A stretch of DNA of 64,000 bases from Antrihabitans stalactiti (lineage in GTDB: Bacteria; Actinomycetota; Actinomycetes; Mycobacteriales; Mycobacteriaceae): positions 360,375 to 424,374 of the forward strand of contig NZ_VCQU01000006.1 in NCBI RefSeq assembly GCF_012932915.1, given 5' to 3'. The notes under the pieces are model-generated. The model did not search any database and was not told the origin of the DNA. It saw only the letters and a program-made list of their open reading frames with translations. Positions 1 through 10,183 of this stretch are shown here, piece by piece (position 1 is the first letter of the stretch; each line of letters starts with the position of its first letter). A program made the position numbers and the translations under genes.

Positions 1-2
1 TG

Positions 3-308
3 ACCGGGCTAGCCGGCGCGGTGGTCGCGGCGCTGCTGATTCAGGTGATCCGCGGGCTCGGGCTCGCCGCGCTCGACGTCGGCGTCAACACCTACCTACA
101 ACGGACCGTGCCGAGAGAAGTACTCGGCCGCGTGTTCGGCACCGTCTACGGCCTCGTCGGCGTCGCGGCAGGCGCGTCGTATCTGCTGGGTGGAGTGCTG
201 CTGTCGCTCACCGACGCGCCGACGACTCTCGTCGTATCCGGAGCCAGCGCGTTGCTCGCGACCGCGATCACGGCACTCGCGCTGCGGCGCGTCACGCAGC
301 CGTCTTGA
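3..308 (+). CDS. MFS transporter, C-terminal part (runs off left edge)
   Basis: The frame is open from base 3 to the TGA at 306-308, so the true start lies left of the window. About 101 residues are visible. They form three or four hydrophobic helices separated by small-residue loops and the short polar turn RTVPREVLGRVFG, a pattern typical of the cytoplasmic loop between late helices of drug-exporter-type major facilitator proteins. The substrate cannot be judged. Its last 17 bp overlap, tail to tail, the end of the minus-strand YiaA/B gene. Confidence 0.75.
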   Translation, partial: TGLAGAVVAALLIQVIRGLGLAALDVGVNTYLQRTVPREVLGRVFGTVYGLVGVAAGASYLLGGVLLSLTDAPTTLVVSGASALLATAITALALRRVTQPS

Positions 309-582
309 ACGGATCGTGATCGGCCAGAAGCTTTTCCAGTCGCGCCTCGTCGATTCGCTCACGCACCGTGTCGCGCTCGGTCTGGTCGCGAATCACCTTG
401 GCGAGGGTGAAGCAGCTCGTCACGAGGAACAATGCGGACATGATGAGGAAGCTCTTCTGCCACGCGTCGATCGGCAGGTAATAGATCCCACCGATGGTGC
501 CGGTGAGGCTGACTCCGAACGCGAGAATGGCTTGTAGATAAAAGGCAGCGGTGTTGGTGGACTTCGGTTTCGGTGTGGTCAT
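292..582 (-). CDS. YiaA/YiaB-family two-helix inner membrane protein
   Basis: This is a 96-residue protein with two hydrophobic helices (about residues 13-35 and 42-62) and a charged C-terminal tail, matching the small two-helix domain of the YiaA/YiaB family of unknown role. The ATG at 582, giving MTTPKPKS, is preferred over an upstream ATG at 615 because the extra residues look like non-coding sequence. It is monocistronic, convergent with the MFS gene and divergent from the aminopeptidase. No function is proposed beyond membrane location. Confidence 0.7.
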   Translation of the reverse strand: MTTPKPKSTNTAAFYLQAILAFGVSLTGTIGGIYYLPIDAWQKSFLIMSALFLVTSCFTLAKVIRDQTERDTVRERIDEARLEKLLADHDPFKTAA

Positions 583-675
583 GCGCGAATTCTGCCGATC
601 GCCGATGAGGGACAACTGAGTACGACTACTCGAGTGGCCCTGGGTACTTTGCTCCTATTGCCTAGGATCGCAGTC

Positions 676-1944
676 ATGCCAGCCACGCTCGCCAGTGCAA
701 ATGGATTGTGCGCGTTCGTCGACGCGTCCCCGTCGCCGTTCCACGTCTGCGAAACCGCCGCCGCCGAGTTGGTGCGTCACGACTTCGTCGAACTCGCGGA
801 AGCCGACGCCTGGCCGACCGAGGCAGGCCGCTACTACGTCATCCGCGGCGGATCGTTGGTCGCGTGGAGCACCGACAGCTCCGCGCAGGGATTTCGGATC
901 GTCGGCGGCCATACCGACAGCCCCAATCTGCGCGTCAAGCAGCATCCCGACCTGACGTCCGCGGGATGGCAGCTCGTCGGACTGGAGCCGTACGGCGGCG
1001 CGTGGCTCAACTCGTGGCTCGATCGCGAACTCGGGTTGTCCGGACGATTGGCAGTACGGACGGGCAATGGCGTCGAGCAGAAACTCGTCCGCATCGACCG
1101 CGCGGTCCTGCGGGTGCCGCAGCTCGCCATTCACCTCAGCGAGGACCGCAAGGGCGTGCACCTCGACCCACAACGCCACCTCAACGGGATCTGGGGGACC
1201 GGCAGCTCGCCTTCCCTGATCGAGTTCGTCAGTGCCGAAGCCGGCGTGGCGGCCGACTCGGTACTGGGGTGGGAGTTGATGACGCACGATCTGGCGCCCA
1301 GTTGCGTGACCGGTGTCGAATCGGAGCTGGTCAGCGCGCCACGGCTGGACAATCAGGGAACCTGCTACGCCGGACTGCATGCGCTGCTGGCCGCGGCCGA
1401 CAATCCTGGTCCGTCGACGCCGGTGCTCGCGTTGTTCGACCACGAGGAGGTCGGCAGTGGTTCGGACCGAGGCGCCCAGTCGGACCTGCTCGGCACCGTT
1501 CTCGAGCGCATCGTGCTGAATCGTGGCGGCGATCGCCAAGACTTCATGCGGGCGATGGCGGCGTCGATCTGTGCCTCCGGCGACATGGCCCATGCAACAC
1601 ATCCGAACTACCCGGAGCGCCACGAGCCTGCACACCGGATATCGATCAACGGCGGTCCGGTGCTGAAGGTGAATCAGAACCTGCGGTACGCGACGGACGC
1701 GGTCGGGGCCGGCGCTTTCGCCCTCGCGTGCGAGCAAGCCGGGGTGCCGTTGCAGCGGTACGTCCATCGCGCGGATCTGCCGTGCGGCTCCACGATCGGA
1801 CCGATCACGGCTGCGCGGACCGGACTGTCCACGGTCGACGTCGGTGCAGCTCAGCTCGCCATGCACAGCGCCCGCGAGCTGATGGGCGCCGACGACGTCA
1901 AGGCCTACTCCGACGCGCTGGGGGCGTTTCTGGCGCCTGGGTAG
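676..1944 (+). CDS. M18-family metalloaminopeptidase
   Basis: This is a 422-residue cytosolic aminopeptidase of the M18 (aspartyl aminopeptidase-like) family, which removes N-terminal acidic or neutral residues using two metal ions. Visible family motifs are GGHTDSPN with the metal-binding His near residue 79, the RLDNQG aspartate region near 235, DHEEVGS with the catalytic glutamate pair, and the closing AMHSARE histidine. Length is normal for the family. The start at 676 (MPATLAS) is chosen over a GTG at 634 because it places the family N-terminus correctly. M. tuberculosis has an M18 peptidase (PepC) at the equivalent place just before purL. Confidence 0.93.
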   Translation: MPATLASANGLCAFVDASPSPFHVCETAAAELVRHDFVELAEADAWPTEAGRYYVIRGGSLVAWSTDSSAQGFRIVGGHTDSPNLRVKQHPDLTSAGWQLVGLEPYGGAWLNSWLDRELGLSGRLAVRTGNGVEQKLVRIDRAVLRVPQLAIHLSEDRKGVHLDPQRHLNGIWGTGSSPSLIEFVSAEAGVAADSVLGWELMTHDLAPSCVTGVESELVSAPRLDNQGTCYAGLHALLAAADNPGPSTPVLALFDHEEVGSGSDRGAQSDLLGTVLERIVLNRGGDRQDFMRAMAASICASGDMAHATHPNYPERHEPAHRISINGGPVLKVNQNLRYATDAVGAGAFALACEQAGVPLQRYVHRADLPCGSTIGPITAARTGLSTVDVGAAQLAMHSARELMGADDVKAYSDALGAFLAPG

Positions 1945-2050
1945 TGGTCGGTGGTGCGTGGAAGCCCTCACGGCCCGGTGACCTGGAAAGTGGCCGACTA
2001 GACTCTCTTCGAGGCTCCACGCCCGCAGGACCGAAAGGACGCCACTCTCC

Positions 2051-4345
2051 GTGACTACGCAGGTCGATACCGTCAGCGCAGCCGCAGCATCTCCCGACAA
2101 CCCGCAGCCGTACAAAGAGCTCGGTCTCAAGGACGACGAGTATGTGCGGATCAAGGAGATCCTCGGTCGCCGGCCGACTGATGCCGAGCTCGCGATGTAC
2201 TCGGTGATGTGGAGCGAGCACTGCTCGTACAAGTCGTCGAAGGTGCATCTGCGCTACTTCGGTGAAACCACGACCGACGAGATGCGGGCCTCGATGCTCG
2301 CGGGCATCGGCGAGAACGCGGGCGTCGTCGACGTCGGCGACGGCTGGGCAGTCACGTTCAAGGTCGAAAGCCACAATCACCCGTCCTATGTCGAGCCCTA
2401 TCAGGGTGCGGCGACCGGAGTCGGCGGCATCGTGCGCGACATCATGGCGATGGGCGCGCGGCCGATCGCGGTCATGGATCAGCTTCGCTTCGGTGCCGCG
2501 GATGCTCCCGATACCCGTCGCGTGGTCGACGGTGTCGTGCGCGGTGTCGGCGGCTACGGCAACTCGCTCGGGCTGCCGAATGTCGGCGGCGAGACCGTCT
2601 TCGACGAATCCTATGCAGGAAACCCGCTGGTGAATGCGCTGTGCGCAGGCGTCATGCGAGTCGAGGACCTGCATCTTGCATTCGCGTCCGGAGCGGGCAA
2701 CAAGATCATTCTGTTCGGCGCGCGGACTGGCCTCGACGGAATCGGTGGCGTATCGGTCCTGGCGAGCGACACGTTCTCCGGTGACGAGTCCGGCACAGGT
2801 CGCAAGAAGCTGCCTGCGGTTCAGGTCGGCGACCCGTTCACCGAGAAGGTGCTGATCGAGTGTTGCCTCGATCTGTATGCCGCCAAGCTGGTCGTCGGTA
2901 TTCAGGATCTCGGTGGCGCTGGATTGTCTTGCGCCACTTCTGAACTGGCTGCTGCTGGTGACGGTGGTATGCATATCGATCTGGACAAGGTGCCGCTGCG
3001 GGCGACGAATATGACGCCGGCCGAGGTGCTGTCGAGCGAGTCGCAAGAGCGCATGTGCGCCGTCGTCACACCGGAGAACGTGGATGCGTTCATGGCGGTC
3101 TGCAAGAAGTGGGACGTGCTGGCCACGGTCATCGGCGAGGTCACCGACGGCGACCATCTTGTCATTTCCTGGAATGGCGAGACCGTCGTGGACGTGCCGC
3201 CGCGCACGGTCGCGCACGAGGGTCCCGTCTACACCCGGCCCGTCGAACGGCCGGCCGATCAGGACGATCTGATTGCCGCATCGCCGGATTCGCTGCCCCG
3301 CCCGTCAACTCCTGACGAACTGCGCGCGACCCTGCTGCAGATGCTCGGCAGTCCGCAATTATGCAGTCGCCGTTGGATAGTCGAGCAGTACGACCGCTAC
3401 GTCCGGGGTAACACGGTCCTCGCCGAGCACGCCGATGCGGGCGTGATCCGGATCGACGAGGAAACCGGTCGGGGTATTGCCTTGGCAACGGATGCGTCCG
3501 GCCGCTATACGAAGCTCGACCCGTACACCGGTGCGCAGTTGGCGCTGGCCGAGGCGTTCCGCAACGTCGCCACCACAGGCGCCACCCCGAAAGCAGTGAC
3601 CAACTGCCTCAACTTCGGCTCGCCCGAAGATCCCGGCGTGATGTGGCAGTTCCAGCAAGCTGTGCGTGGTCTCGCGGATGGCTGTGCGACGCTTGGCATT
3701 CCGGTGACGGGCGGCAACGTCAGTTTCTACAACCAGACCGGTCGGACGCCGATCCTGCCGACGCCAGTCGTCGGTGTGCTCGGTGTCATCGACGACGTGC
3801 ACCGGCGCATTCCGACCGGCATCGGCCACGAGTTGGGGGAGACCCTGATTCTGCTCGGCGATACCCACGACGAATTCGGCGGATCGATCTGGGCCCAGGT
3901 CGCGCACGATCACCTCGGTGGCGTACCGCCGAAGGTCGACTTCGCTCGTGAGCAACTGCTCGCCGAGATTCTGCTTGCGGGTTCGCGCGACGGCATGATC
4001 AGCGCTGCGCACGACCTGTCGGAAGGTGGTCTCGCGCAGACCGTCGTCGAAGCAGCCCTCGCGGGCGAAACTGGTTGCCGGATAATCCTTCCCGAGGGTG
4101 CCGACCCATTTGTCGCGTTGTTCTCCGAATCGGCTGGCCGCGTGTTGGTCGCCGTTCCGCGCACGGAGGAAACGCGGTTCACGAAGATGTGTGACGCACG
4201 GTCGATGCCGTGGGTGCGCATCGGCGTGGTCGACCAAGGCTCCGACTCCGTGGAGGTCCAGGGCGTGTTCGACGTGCCCCTCACCGAATTGCGCACGACG
4301 TTCGAGGCAACGCTGCCCGCGTTGTTCGGGACGCACGCGGATTGA
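2051..4345 (+). CDS. purL: phosphoribosylformylglycinamidine synthase subunit PurL
   Basis: The 764-residue ATP-dependent FGAM synthase large subunit works with PurS and PurQ in the fourth step of purine synthesis. It has the small-PurL architecture of two AIRS-like halves. Motifs seen are [11 protein letters not shown] with the catalytic His near 57, SHNHPS near 107-112, [10 protein letters not shown], and HDLSEGG in the second half. The start is a GTG; GAAAGGAC lies about 11 nt upstream. The TGA stop overlaps the TTG start of the next gene, so at least translation is coupled. PurS and PurQ are not in the window and probably lie elsewhere. Confidence 0.98.
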   Translation: MTTQVDTVSAAAASPDNPQPYKELGLKDDEYVRIKEILGRRPTDAELAMYSVMWSEHCSYKSSKVHLRYFGETTTDEMRASMLAGIGENAGVVDVGDGWAVTFKVESHNHPSYVEPYQGAATGVGGIVRDIMAMGARPIAVMDQLRFGAADAPDTRRVVDGVVRGVGGYGNSLGLPNVGGETVFDESYAGNPLVNALCAGVMRVEDLHLAFASGAGNKIILFGARTGLDGIGGVSVLASDTFSGDESGTGRKKLPAVQVGDPFTEKVLIECCLDLYAAKLVVGIQDLGGAGLSCATSELAAAGDGGMHIDLDKVPLRATNMTPAEVLSSESQERMCAVVTPENVDAFMAVCKKWDVLATVIGEVTDGDHLVISWNGETVVDVPPRTVAHEGPVYTRPVERPADQDDLIAASPDSLPRPSTPDELRATLLQMLGSPQLCSRRWIVEQYDRYVRGNTVLAEHADAGVIRIDEETGRGIALATDASGRYTKLDPYTGAQLALAEAFRNVATTGATPKAVTNCLNFGSPEDPGVMWQFQQAVRGLADGCATLGIPVTGGNVSFYNQTGRTPILPTPVVGVLGVIDDVHRRIPTGIGHELGETLILLGDTHDEFGGSIWAQVAHDHLGGVPPKVDFAREQLLAEILLAGSRDGMISAAHDLSEGGLAQTVVEAALAGETGCRIILPEGADPFVALFSESAGRVLVAVPRTEETRFTKMCDARSMPWVRIGVVDQGSDSVEVQGVFDVPLTELRTTFEATLPALFGTHAD

Positions 4346-6072
4346 CCATCGCTACCGTCGAACAGAGCCCCGCGCGCCGCGTCGCGCGGCGGCTCTCGCG
4401 GGTCGGGCGTGCGATAGATCTGAACTTCGTCGGACTTGTCGTTGCCGGCATCTTCTTCGCGTGGTCGGTGACTCCATCACTGCTGCCGCGGGATTGGATG
4501 TTTCAAGGGCTGATCAGCGGGATCAACGCTGCGCTGGGTTATGGCCTCGGGTGTGTGTTGGAATGGCTGTTCCGCAGGCTGATTCGGCCGCGATTGCGCA
4601 TATCGGCGCCGCCGCAATGGGTTTCGTTCAGTCTGAAGGTAGCGATCCTGGTGACCGTGCTCGGCGGCGCTGCCTACATGCTGGTGCTGGCTGCGCAATG
4701 GCAACGGCACCAATCGACGCTCATGGGCATGGTCGGCACGACGACACCTGCGTACTTTCGTACGGGCGCACTGAGTTTCGTCGTCATCACTGCTATTGTC
4801 GCGGCGTTTCGCATGGTCCGCAGGATTGTGCGGTGGAATGCGAAGCTGTTGAATCGATGGATTCGCATTCCGAGATCGGTTGCGCCGACCGTAGGTTCGT
4901 TCGTCGTCGTCGTAGTTGCCGTGACGTTGTTCAACGGTGTTCTCGCGCGCGGGTTCTTCGCCGCAGCCAACTCGTTGTTCAGCATTCGCAACGATCAGAC
5001 GTCGCCTGCCGCTGTGCAGCCCCAAGGGCCTGAGCGGTCCGGGAGTCCGTCTTCGCTGATTCCGTGGAAGACGCTCGGTTCCGAAGGTCGCTGGTTCGTA
5101 TCGCAGGGCCTGGACGCAGGGCTGATCGGACTCACGACAGGTAAGGCAGCGAAGGAGCCGATTCGGGTGTACTCGGGCCTCGAGTCCGCGAATGGCCCAG
5201 CGGCACAGGCGGATCTCGCGGTCGCCGAGCTGGAGCGGACGCACGCCTTCGACCGAAAAGTGCTCGTCGTCATCACAACGACGGGTACCGGGTGGGTGAA
5301 CTCGACGGCGGCGTCGGCGATAGAGCTGATGTACGGCGGCGACACGGCGATTGTCGCGACGCAGTATTCGTATCTGCCGAGCGTGCTGTCGTTTCTTGCC
5401 GACCGCACGAAGGTTGCAGAGGCAGGCGCGATCTTGTTCGACAAGGTCTACGAACACTGGGCGCAACGCCCGGAGGAACTTCGGCCGAAGTTGCTCGTGT
5501 ACGGGGAGAGCCTCGGGTCGCAGGGTTCCGAGGCTGCGTTCGACGGGATCGGGGAATTGCGGTCCAAGGTCGACGGTGCGCTGTGGGTGGGCCCGCCGAA
5601 CTCGAATCGTATTTGGGGGCAATTCGTTTCGCGCCGCGACCCAGGAAGTCCCGAGGTCGAGCCGGTCTACGCCGACGGCTTGGTCGTGCGATTCGGCGGC
5701 GATGAGGAAGACCTGGAACAGCCGCCGAGACCGTGGCTGATGCCACGCGTGGCGTATCTGCAGCATCCGTCGGATCCGATTGTGTGGTGGTCGCCGGACC
5801 TGCTGTTCTCGCGCCCGGACTGGTTGTCCGAGCCACGCGGCGCCGACGTGACCAACGAGGTCACCTGGCGGCCCGTCGTCACCTTCTGGCAGGTGGCTGC
5901 CGACCTGACCAATGCAACCTCGGTGCCCGCCGGTCACGGTCACCGGTACGGGACGTTGGTACTCGACGCGTGGGTCGCGTTGTTGCCGCCGCCGGATTGG
6001 ACGCAGGCCGACACCGAACGAGTCCGCGCCGTGCTCGATGCGTTGGACGAGCAAGAGCAAGAAGCGAAATGA
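4342..6072 (+). CDS. membrane-anchored alpha/beta-hydrolase family protein
   Basis: The 576-residue protein has an N-terminal region with about four membrane segments (residues about 25-210) followed by a soluble domain. This is the two-part layout of the actinobacterial alpha/beta-hydrolase family (N-terminal membrane domain plus Abhydrolase_9-type catalytic domain). The serine elbow-like [10 protein letters not shown] lies near residue 390, and a strongly conserved [10 protein letters not shown] opens the soluble part. The start is TTG at 4342, overlapping the purL stop (TTGA). A longer reading back to 4210 would run antiparallel to real purL coding sequence and is rejected. Substrate is unknown; lipid ester cleavage at the membrane is plausible. 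Confidence 0.85.
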   Translation: MTIATVEQSPARRVARRLSRVGRAIDLNFVGLVVAGIFFAWSVTPSLLPRDWMFQGLISGINAALGYGLGCVLEWLFRRLIRPRLRISAPPQWVSFSLKVAILVTVLGGAAYMLVLAAQWQRHQSTLMGMVGTTTPAYFRTGALSFVVITAIVAAFRMVRRIVRWNAKLLNRWIRIPRSVAPTVGSFVVVVVAVTLFNGVLARGFFAAANSLFSIRNDQTSPAAVQPQGPERSGSPSSLIPWKTLGSEGRWFVSQGLDAGLIGLTTGKAAKEPIRVYSGLESANGPAAQADLAVAELERTHAFDRKVLVVITTTGTGWVNSTAASAIELMYGGDTAIVATQYSYLPSVLSFLADRTKVAEAGAILFDKVYEHWAQRPEELRPKLLVYGESLGSQGSEAAFDGIGELRSKVDGALWVGPPNSNRIWGQFVSRRDPGSPEVEPVYADGLVVRFGGDEEDLEQPPRPWLMPRVAYLQHPSDPIVWWSPDLLFSRPDWLSEPRGADVTNEVTWRPVVTFWQVAADLTNATSVPAGHGHRYGTLVLDAWVALLPPPDWTQADTERVRAVLDALDEQEQEAK

Positions 6073-6674
6073 CTGGTCGCGTCGTGGCGTGTGCAGCAAT
6101 CGCCGTTCCGCTGCTGTGGAGCAACTGGGCCTTGCCCGCCGCCGGGCTCGGTCCGCGCGGCCGCACGTTCGCGAACGCCTGCTTCGCCACGGGCTACGGG
6201 CTCGCGCTGGGCAGGCGGGTGCCGTGGCTGACGCGGGACGGCCTGGTCGTCGGGGCTGCAGCGGCCGTAGCGCCGCTGGCGGGCTATGGGGTCGTCGCAT
6301 CGCTGCCTGCTGCTCGGGCGGCCGTCGGCGAGGCGCCGCGTGACGACCTTGCCGAGTGGACGCTGGTGCACATTCCGATCGGCACGGTCTATGCCGAGGA
6401 GCTGATCTTCCGTGGCACCTTGGATCCATTGCTGGAGAACGTGTTCGGGCCGCAGGTCGGTGGTGTGCTCGGTGCGGCGACGTTCGGCCTGTGGCACATC
6501 CAGCCTGCGCGGGTAGCGGAGCAGAATGTGGTCGGGACCGTTGTCGCCACCAGCCTCGCGGGCCTGGTGTTCGGCTGGCTGCGGCATCGAGGTGGCAGCG
6601 TCGTCGCACCGGCTTTGCTCCATTTCGCCCTCAATGTGGGTGGGGCAGTGCTGGCGTCGAAGGTCCAGTCGTGA
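6069..6674 (+). CDS. CPBP-family intramembrane metalloprotease
   Basis: This 201-residue membrane protein carries the three CPBP (CAAX-protease/bacteriocin-processing) motifs: AEELIFRG with E110-E111 and R115, FGLWH with H143, and LLHFALN with H185. These residues line the intramembrane zinc-dependent active site in the family. The ATG overlaps the previous stop as ATGA, placing it in the same unit as purL and the hydrolase. M. tuberculosis has a hypothetical at about this location. The physiological substrate is unknown. Confidence 0.87.
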   Translation: MTGRVVACAAIAVPLLWSNWALPAAGLGPRGRTFANACFATGYGLALGRRVPWLTRDGLVVGAAAAVAPLAGYGVVASLPAARAAVGEAPRDDLAEWTLVHIPIGTVYAEELIFRGTLDPLLENVFGPQVGGVLGAATFGLWHIQPARVAEQNVVGTVVATSLAGLVFGWLRHRGGSVVAPALLHFALNVGGAVLASKVQS

Positions 6675-7033
6675 GCGATCTTCGCGCTGACCTTCTCGCC
6701 GTGGCGGAGTGGCTGCGCGACGAAGCGACCCCCGCCCCGGACCGGAAAGTGCTGGCAGCTGCTGTACGCACCAGCGCCCGTGCGTTGGCAAAAGACGCGC
6801 CGGGCAAGTCGGTGGAGGTCCGAGTCCCGCCTTTCGTTGCAGTGCAATGCATTTCCGGACCGCGGCACACCAGAGGAACGCCACCCAATGTTGTCGAGAC
6901 CGACGCCCGGACCTGGTTGCTCCTCGCCACCGGTCTCCTGACCTTCGAGAAAGCAGTCGAGGAAACCAGGGTCATGGCATCGGGGAGCCGGGCGAGCGAG
7001 GTCGCGCAGTGGCTCCCGCTCCTACCCTTGTGA
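6671..7033 (+). CDS. sterol-carrier-like small protein
   Basis: The 120-residue cytosolic protein resembles the actinobacterial 'sterol carrier family' hypotheticals related to MDMPI/SCP2-type proteins. An N-terminal helix is followed by VEVRVPPFVAVQC and a conserved TDARTWLLLATG stretch. The GTG start overlaps the preceding TGA (GTGA), so it is the last gene of the purL cluster. Its own TGA stop lies inside a long palindrome. A lipid- or cofactor-binding role is possible, but no binding residues can be named. Confidence 0.65.
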   Translation: MSDLRADLLAVAEWLRDEATPAPDRKVLAAAVRTSARALAKDAPGKSVEVRVPPFVAVQCISGPRHTRGTPPNVVETDARTWLLLATGLLTFEKAVEETRVMASGSRASEVAQWLPLLPL

Positions 7034-7075
7034 GTCTTTTTGGAGTCCAGGGACTCCTAAAAGACTCACGAGGGT
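7024..7075. terminator. bidirectional terminator-like palindrome, repeat family B copy 1
   Basis: Near-perfect inverted repeat with arms ACCCTTGTGAGTC and GACTCACGAGGGT, containing an inner arm pair around TTTTTGGAGTCC / GGACTCCTAAAA. The T-run and A-run make it terminator-like in both directions. The TGA stops of both convergent genes (7031-7033 plus strand, 7066-7068 minus strand) lie inside it. Related copies are at 52926-52965 and 63857-63883. Confidence 0.8.
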
Positions 7076-8388
7076 TGGTTTAGGGGTTCGCCGGTCGTGC
7101 CGCGGTGGAAGCCTTTGCGGTCGTAGATGCGGGTGGCGATAATTCCGATGGCCATGCCGAAGATCAGGCCTGCCAATGTTTTCCAGAAGGCGTTCAGCAA
7201 GCCGGAGTCGTAGCGCGCGTCGTAGAACAGAATTGCTCGCGTGCCGATGAACACCTGATGCAGCGGTTCGAAGTTCGCGAGCCAACCGAAGAACGGTGGT
7301 TGGCCCTCCAGCGGGACCGTACCGCCCGACGACGGGACGCCGAGAATGATGAACACGATCAGGTTGACGATCAGCCCTGCGGAGCCCAGAGCGGCCATGA
7401 CGGCGGTCGCCGAAATTCCGACCGCGGTGATCGCGAAGGCCCCATAAGCGAACAGGGCTCCAGGCCGCGACATCGGCATGTCGAGCAGAGCGCCGATGCC
7501 GACGTAGATACCTGAGACCACGATCCCGAGCACAAGCATGAGCGCCCACTTCACCATCAAGGTGTGGAAGCGCGACACTCGGACCGACGGGTTGTAGATG
7601 TACCAGGGACCCATCTCGGCGGGTGCGAAGCCCAGCTGGGCATCGACCAGTTGGCTGACGATCATCGACCCGGTGAAACCGGCCAAGAGCAGCAGCAACG
7701 CGTAGTAGAACGGCGCGAGCCCGTTGCCGGTGCCATCGGGTAGAGCGTTGTAAGCGACGGTGTCGACCGCGATGGGCTCGGTCAACACCAGCTTGCTTGC
7801 ACCGGAGATCGGGGTGCCCTTCAGCTCGGCCAGCACCGACTCGGTCAATTGCTTGCCGACGGTCTCGTTCACCTTGGTCGTCGCCTGGTCGAAGATCTGG
7901 GTGACGATTCCAACGGCGAACGGGCCTGCACGGGGATTGGTATTGATCGTCACGGCCGGTTTCTGAATGTCTTCGCCCGGCGCAACGCTCGTGATTCCGA
8001 GGATGTGCAGTCGCTTGCTGAAGTCGCTCGGAATGATCAGTGCGCCGTAGACCTCACCCTTGCGCATCAAGGACTGGGCTTCGCCGATCCCGACATGGCG
8101 AATATCGATCTGATTTTTGTCGACGCCGTTGACGAGCGCGTCGGTGATCTGGTCGCCGAAGTTCTCGCGTTTGTCGCCCGCAACGGAGGTGAACGTCTCG
8201 CCGTCGTCCTGGTTGACGACCGCGATCGGAAAGTCGTGCAGGTTCTTCTTCGGGTCCAGGATGCTGTCCAGATAGAGCACGCCGAGCAGCGCCATCACGA
8301 AGCTGACCACCAATATTGGGGCCAACCACAGCTTGGGTTCGCGCAATGCTCGAAGAGTCTCGGACCCCGCCGTATCCTCGCTCGTCAC
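7066..8388 (-). CDS. YhgE/Pip-type ABC-2-like membrane protein
   Basis: This is a protein of about 440 residues with one N-terminal membrane helix, a large extracytoplasmic domain (about residues 40-220, with FPIAVVNQDDG and the LMRKGEVYGALIIPSDFS signature), then five or six C-terminal helices. This is the layout of YhgE/Pip proteins, which are related to ABC-2 permeases and to membrane parts of type VII or phage-infection proteins. The GTG at 8388 (TSEDTAGSE) is chosen; the preceding upstream reading overlaps the purF promoter region and looks non-coding, and no clear ribosome site is visible. It is transcribed away from purF. Confidence 0.8.
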   Translation of the reverse strand: MTSEDTAGSETLRALREPKLWLAPILVVSFVMALLGVLYLDSILDPKKNLHDFPIAVVNQDDGETFTSVAGDKRENFGDQITDALVNGVDKNQIDIRHVGIGEAQSLMRKGEVYGALIIPSDFSKRLHILGITSVAPGEDIQKPAVTINTNPRAGPFAVGIVTQIFDQATTKVNETVGKQLTESVLAELKGTPISGASKLVLTEPIAVDTVAYNALPDGTGNGLAPFYYALLLLLAGFTGSMIVSQLVDAQLGFAPAEMGPWYIYNPSVRVSRFHTLMVKWALMLVLGIVVSGIYVGIGALLDMPMSRPGALFAYGAFAITAVGISATAVMAALGSAGLIVNLIVFIILGVPSSGGTVPLEGQPPFFGWLANFEPLHQVFIGTRAILFYDARYDSGLLNAFWKTLAGLIFGMAIGIIATRIYDRKGFHRGTTGEPLNQPS

Positions 8389-8584
8389 AGTGCGAGACGG
8401 TAGCAAGGAATCCGACGCGGACGCCGATCTTCGGCAACACGCCGCAGGAACGTGATTTGCCTGACATTCGCTCGGCAAACCCGCAGGTGCCGCACGTTGA
8501 GCAGGCGTGCTTGGCTGGCGGAGATACAGATCACCCGTAGACTCGCTGGTGCCCCCCTCGTCCAGCCGCCAAAGGGAGCGCAAG

Positions 8585-10114
8585 GTGACTTCAGCCGATC
8601 CATCGGTCAACAGTCCAGCCCGCCAACTCGATCAGCCTGAAAATGAGCCGCGCGAAGAATGCGGAGTTTTCGGCGTCTGGGCGCCTGGCGAGGACGTCGC
8701 AAAGCTCACGTACTACGGCCTCTACGCGCTGCAGCACCGTGGGCAGGAGGCTGCTGGAATCGCGGTCGCCGACGGCTCACAAGTGCTGGTGTTCAAGGAT
8801 CTGGGCCTGGTCAGTCAGGTCTTCGATGAGCAGACGCTCGCCGCAATGCCCGGGCACGTCGCGATCGGCCACTGCAGGTACTCGACGACGGGCTCCACGA
8901 ACTGGGAGAACGCGCAGCCGGTCTTCAGGACGACGGCGGTCGGCACCGGTTTGGCGCTCGGCCACAACGGAAACCTCGTCAACACTGCTGAGCTGGCGAG
9001 CAAGGCGCGCGAAGCGGGCCTCATCAACGAACGTCGAGCGATCGCCGCCTCGTCCGACTCGGACATCATGGGTGCGCTGCTGGCGTTCGCCGCCGCTGAC
9101 AGCACCATCGAGCAGGCCGCGCTGCAGCTGCTCCCCACATTCCGTGGTGCTTTCTGTTTGACCTTCATGGACGAAAACACCTTGTATGCCGCACGCGATC
9201 CTTACGGCGTGCGGCCTTTGTGTCTCGGGCGGCTGGACCGTGGTTGGGTCGTCGCCAGCGAGACCGCAGCGCTGGACATCGTCGGAGCCTCGTTCGTCCG
9301 CGAGATCGAGCCGGGTGAGCTGCTGGCGATCGACGCAGACGGCGTGCGCTCCTCACGGTTCGCCAACCCGGAGCCCAAGGGTTGCGTCTTCGAATACGTC
9401 TACCTCGCGCGTCCCGACAGCGTGATCGCGGGACGGTCCGTGCATGGCGCCCGCGTCGACATCGGTCGTCGCCTCGCCAAAGAGCATCCTGCCGACGGCG
9501 ACCTGGTCATCCCCGTTCCGGAGTCCGGCACCCCGGCCGCCGTTGGGTACGCGCAAGCTTCGGGCATTCCGTACGGCCAAGGTTTGATGAAGAACGCCTA
9601 TGTCGGGCGCACGTTCATTCAGCCGTCGCAGACCATCCGTCAGCTCGGCATCAGGCTCAAGCTCAACCCGCTCAAGGAAGTGATCCGCGGTAAGCGCTTG
9701 GTTGTCGTCGACGACTCCATCGTTCGCGGCAACACCCAACGTGCGTTGATCCGCATGCTGCGGGAGGCCGGCGCACTGGAGATCCACGTGCGGATTGCGT
9801 CGCCGCCGGTGAAATGGCCCTGCTTCTACGGGATCGACTTCGCCTCGCCGGCCGAATTGATTGCCAACAGCGCGGACACGATGGCTGAAATGCTCGAAGG
9901 CGTCCGCCGCTCCATCGGCGCGGACACCCTCGGCTACATCTCGATCGACGGGATGATCGCCGCCACCGAGCAGCCGAAGAGCCGGTTGTGCTCGGCGTGC
10001 TTCGACGGCGAGTACCCGATCGCCCTTCCGAAGGAAATGATCAGCAAGAATCTGCTCGAAGGCATCGGCGCAGGGACCACCGACGCGAACGTGAGCGCAC
10101 TGAGCAGGCCCTGA
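8585..10114 (+). CDS. purF: amidophosphoribosyltransferase PurF
   Basis: The 509-residue glutamine PRPP amidotransferase catalyses the committed step of purine synthesis. A 25-residue propeptide precedes the nucleophile Cys26 in EECGVFGVW, the N-terminal glutaminase domain follows, and the PRPP loop VVVDDSIVRGNT lies near 372-384. The C-terminal CSACFDGEYP supports the iron-sulfur type also found in Bacillus. The GTG start has AGGGAG 6 nt upstream. It is divergent from the YhgE-like gene and separated from purM by an acquired-looking peptide importer. Confidence 0.98.
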   Translation: MTSADPSVNSPARQLDQPENEPREECGVFGVWAPGEDVAKLTYYGLYALQHRGQEAAGIAVADGSQVLVFKDLGLVSQVFDEQTLAAMPGHVAIGHCRYSTTGSTNWENAQPVFRTTAVGTGLALGHNGNLVNTAELASKAREAGLINERRAIAASSDSDIMGALLAFAAADSTIEQAALQLLPTFRGAFCLTFMDENTLYAARDPYGVRPLCLGRLDRGWVVASETAALDIVGASFVREIEPGELLAIDADGVRSSRFANPEPKGCVFEYVYLARPDSVIAGRSVHGARVDIGRRLAKEHPADGDLVIPVPESGTPAAVGYAQASGIPYGQGLMKNAYVGRTFIQPSQTIRQLGIRLKLNPLKEVIRGKRLVVVDDSIVRGNTQRALIRMLREAGALEIHVRIASPPVKWPCFYGIDFASPAELIANSADTMAEMLEGVRRSIGADTLGYISIDGMIAATEQPKSRLCSACFDGEYPIALPKEMISKNLLEGIGAGTTDANVSALSRP

Positions 10115-10183
10115 GCTGAAGCCGTGGAATTGCCGTCGGATACCGACGGATAATCCACACAAACGGGCGTACCGTCGCCTGTC

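Noticed and set aside
1945..2050. purine riboswitch or other riboswitch before purL, purF or purM
   Set aside because: No conserved aptamer core or P1-P3 pattern could be found in the leaders of purL, purF or purM.
655..2232. 525-codon minus-strand open frame
   Set aside because: Mirror of the M18 aminopeptidase and the purL start; no recognisable motif.
4477..6609. 710-codon minus-strand open frame
   Set aside because: Antisense to the alpha/beta hydrolase and CPBP protease genes; Arg-rich with no domain. High GC leaves such frames open.
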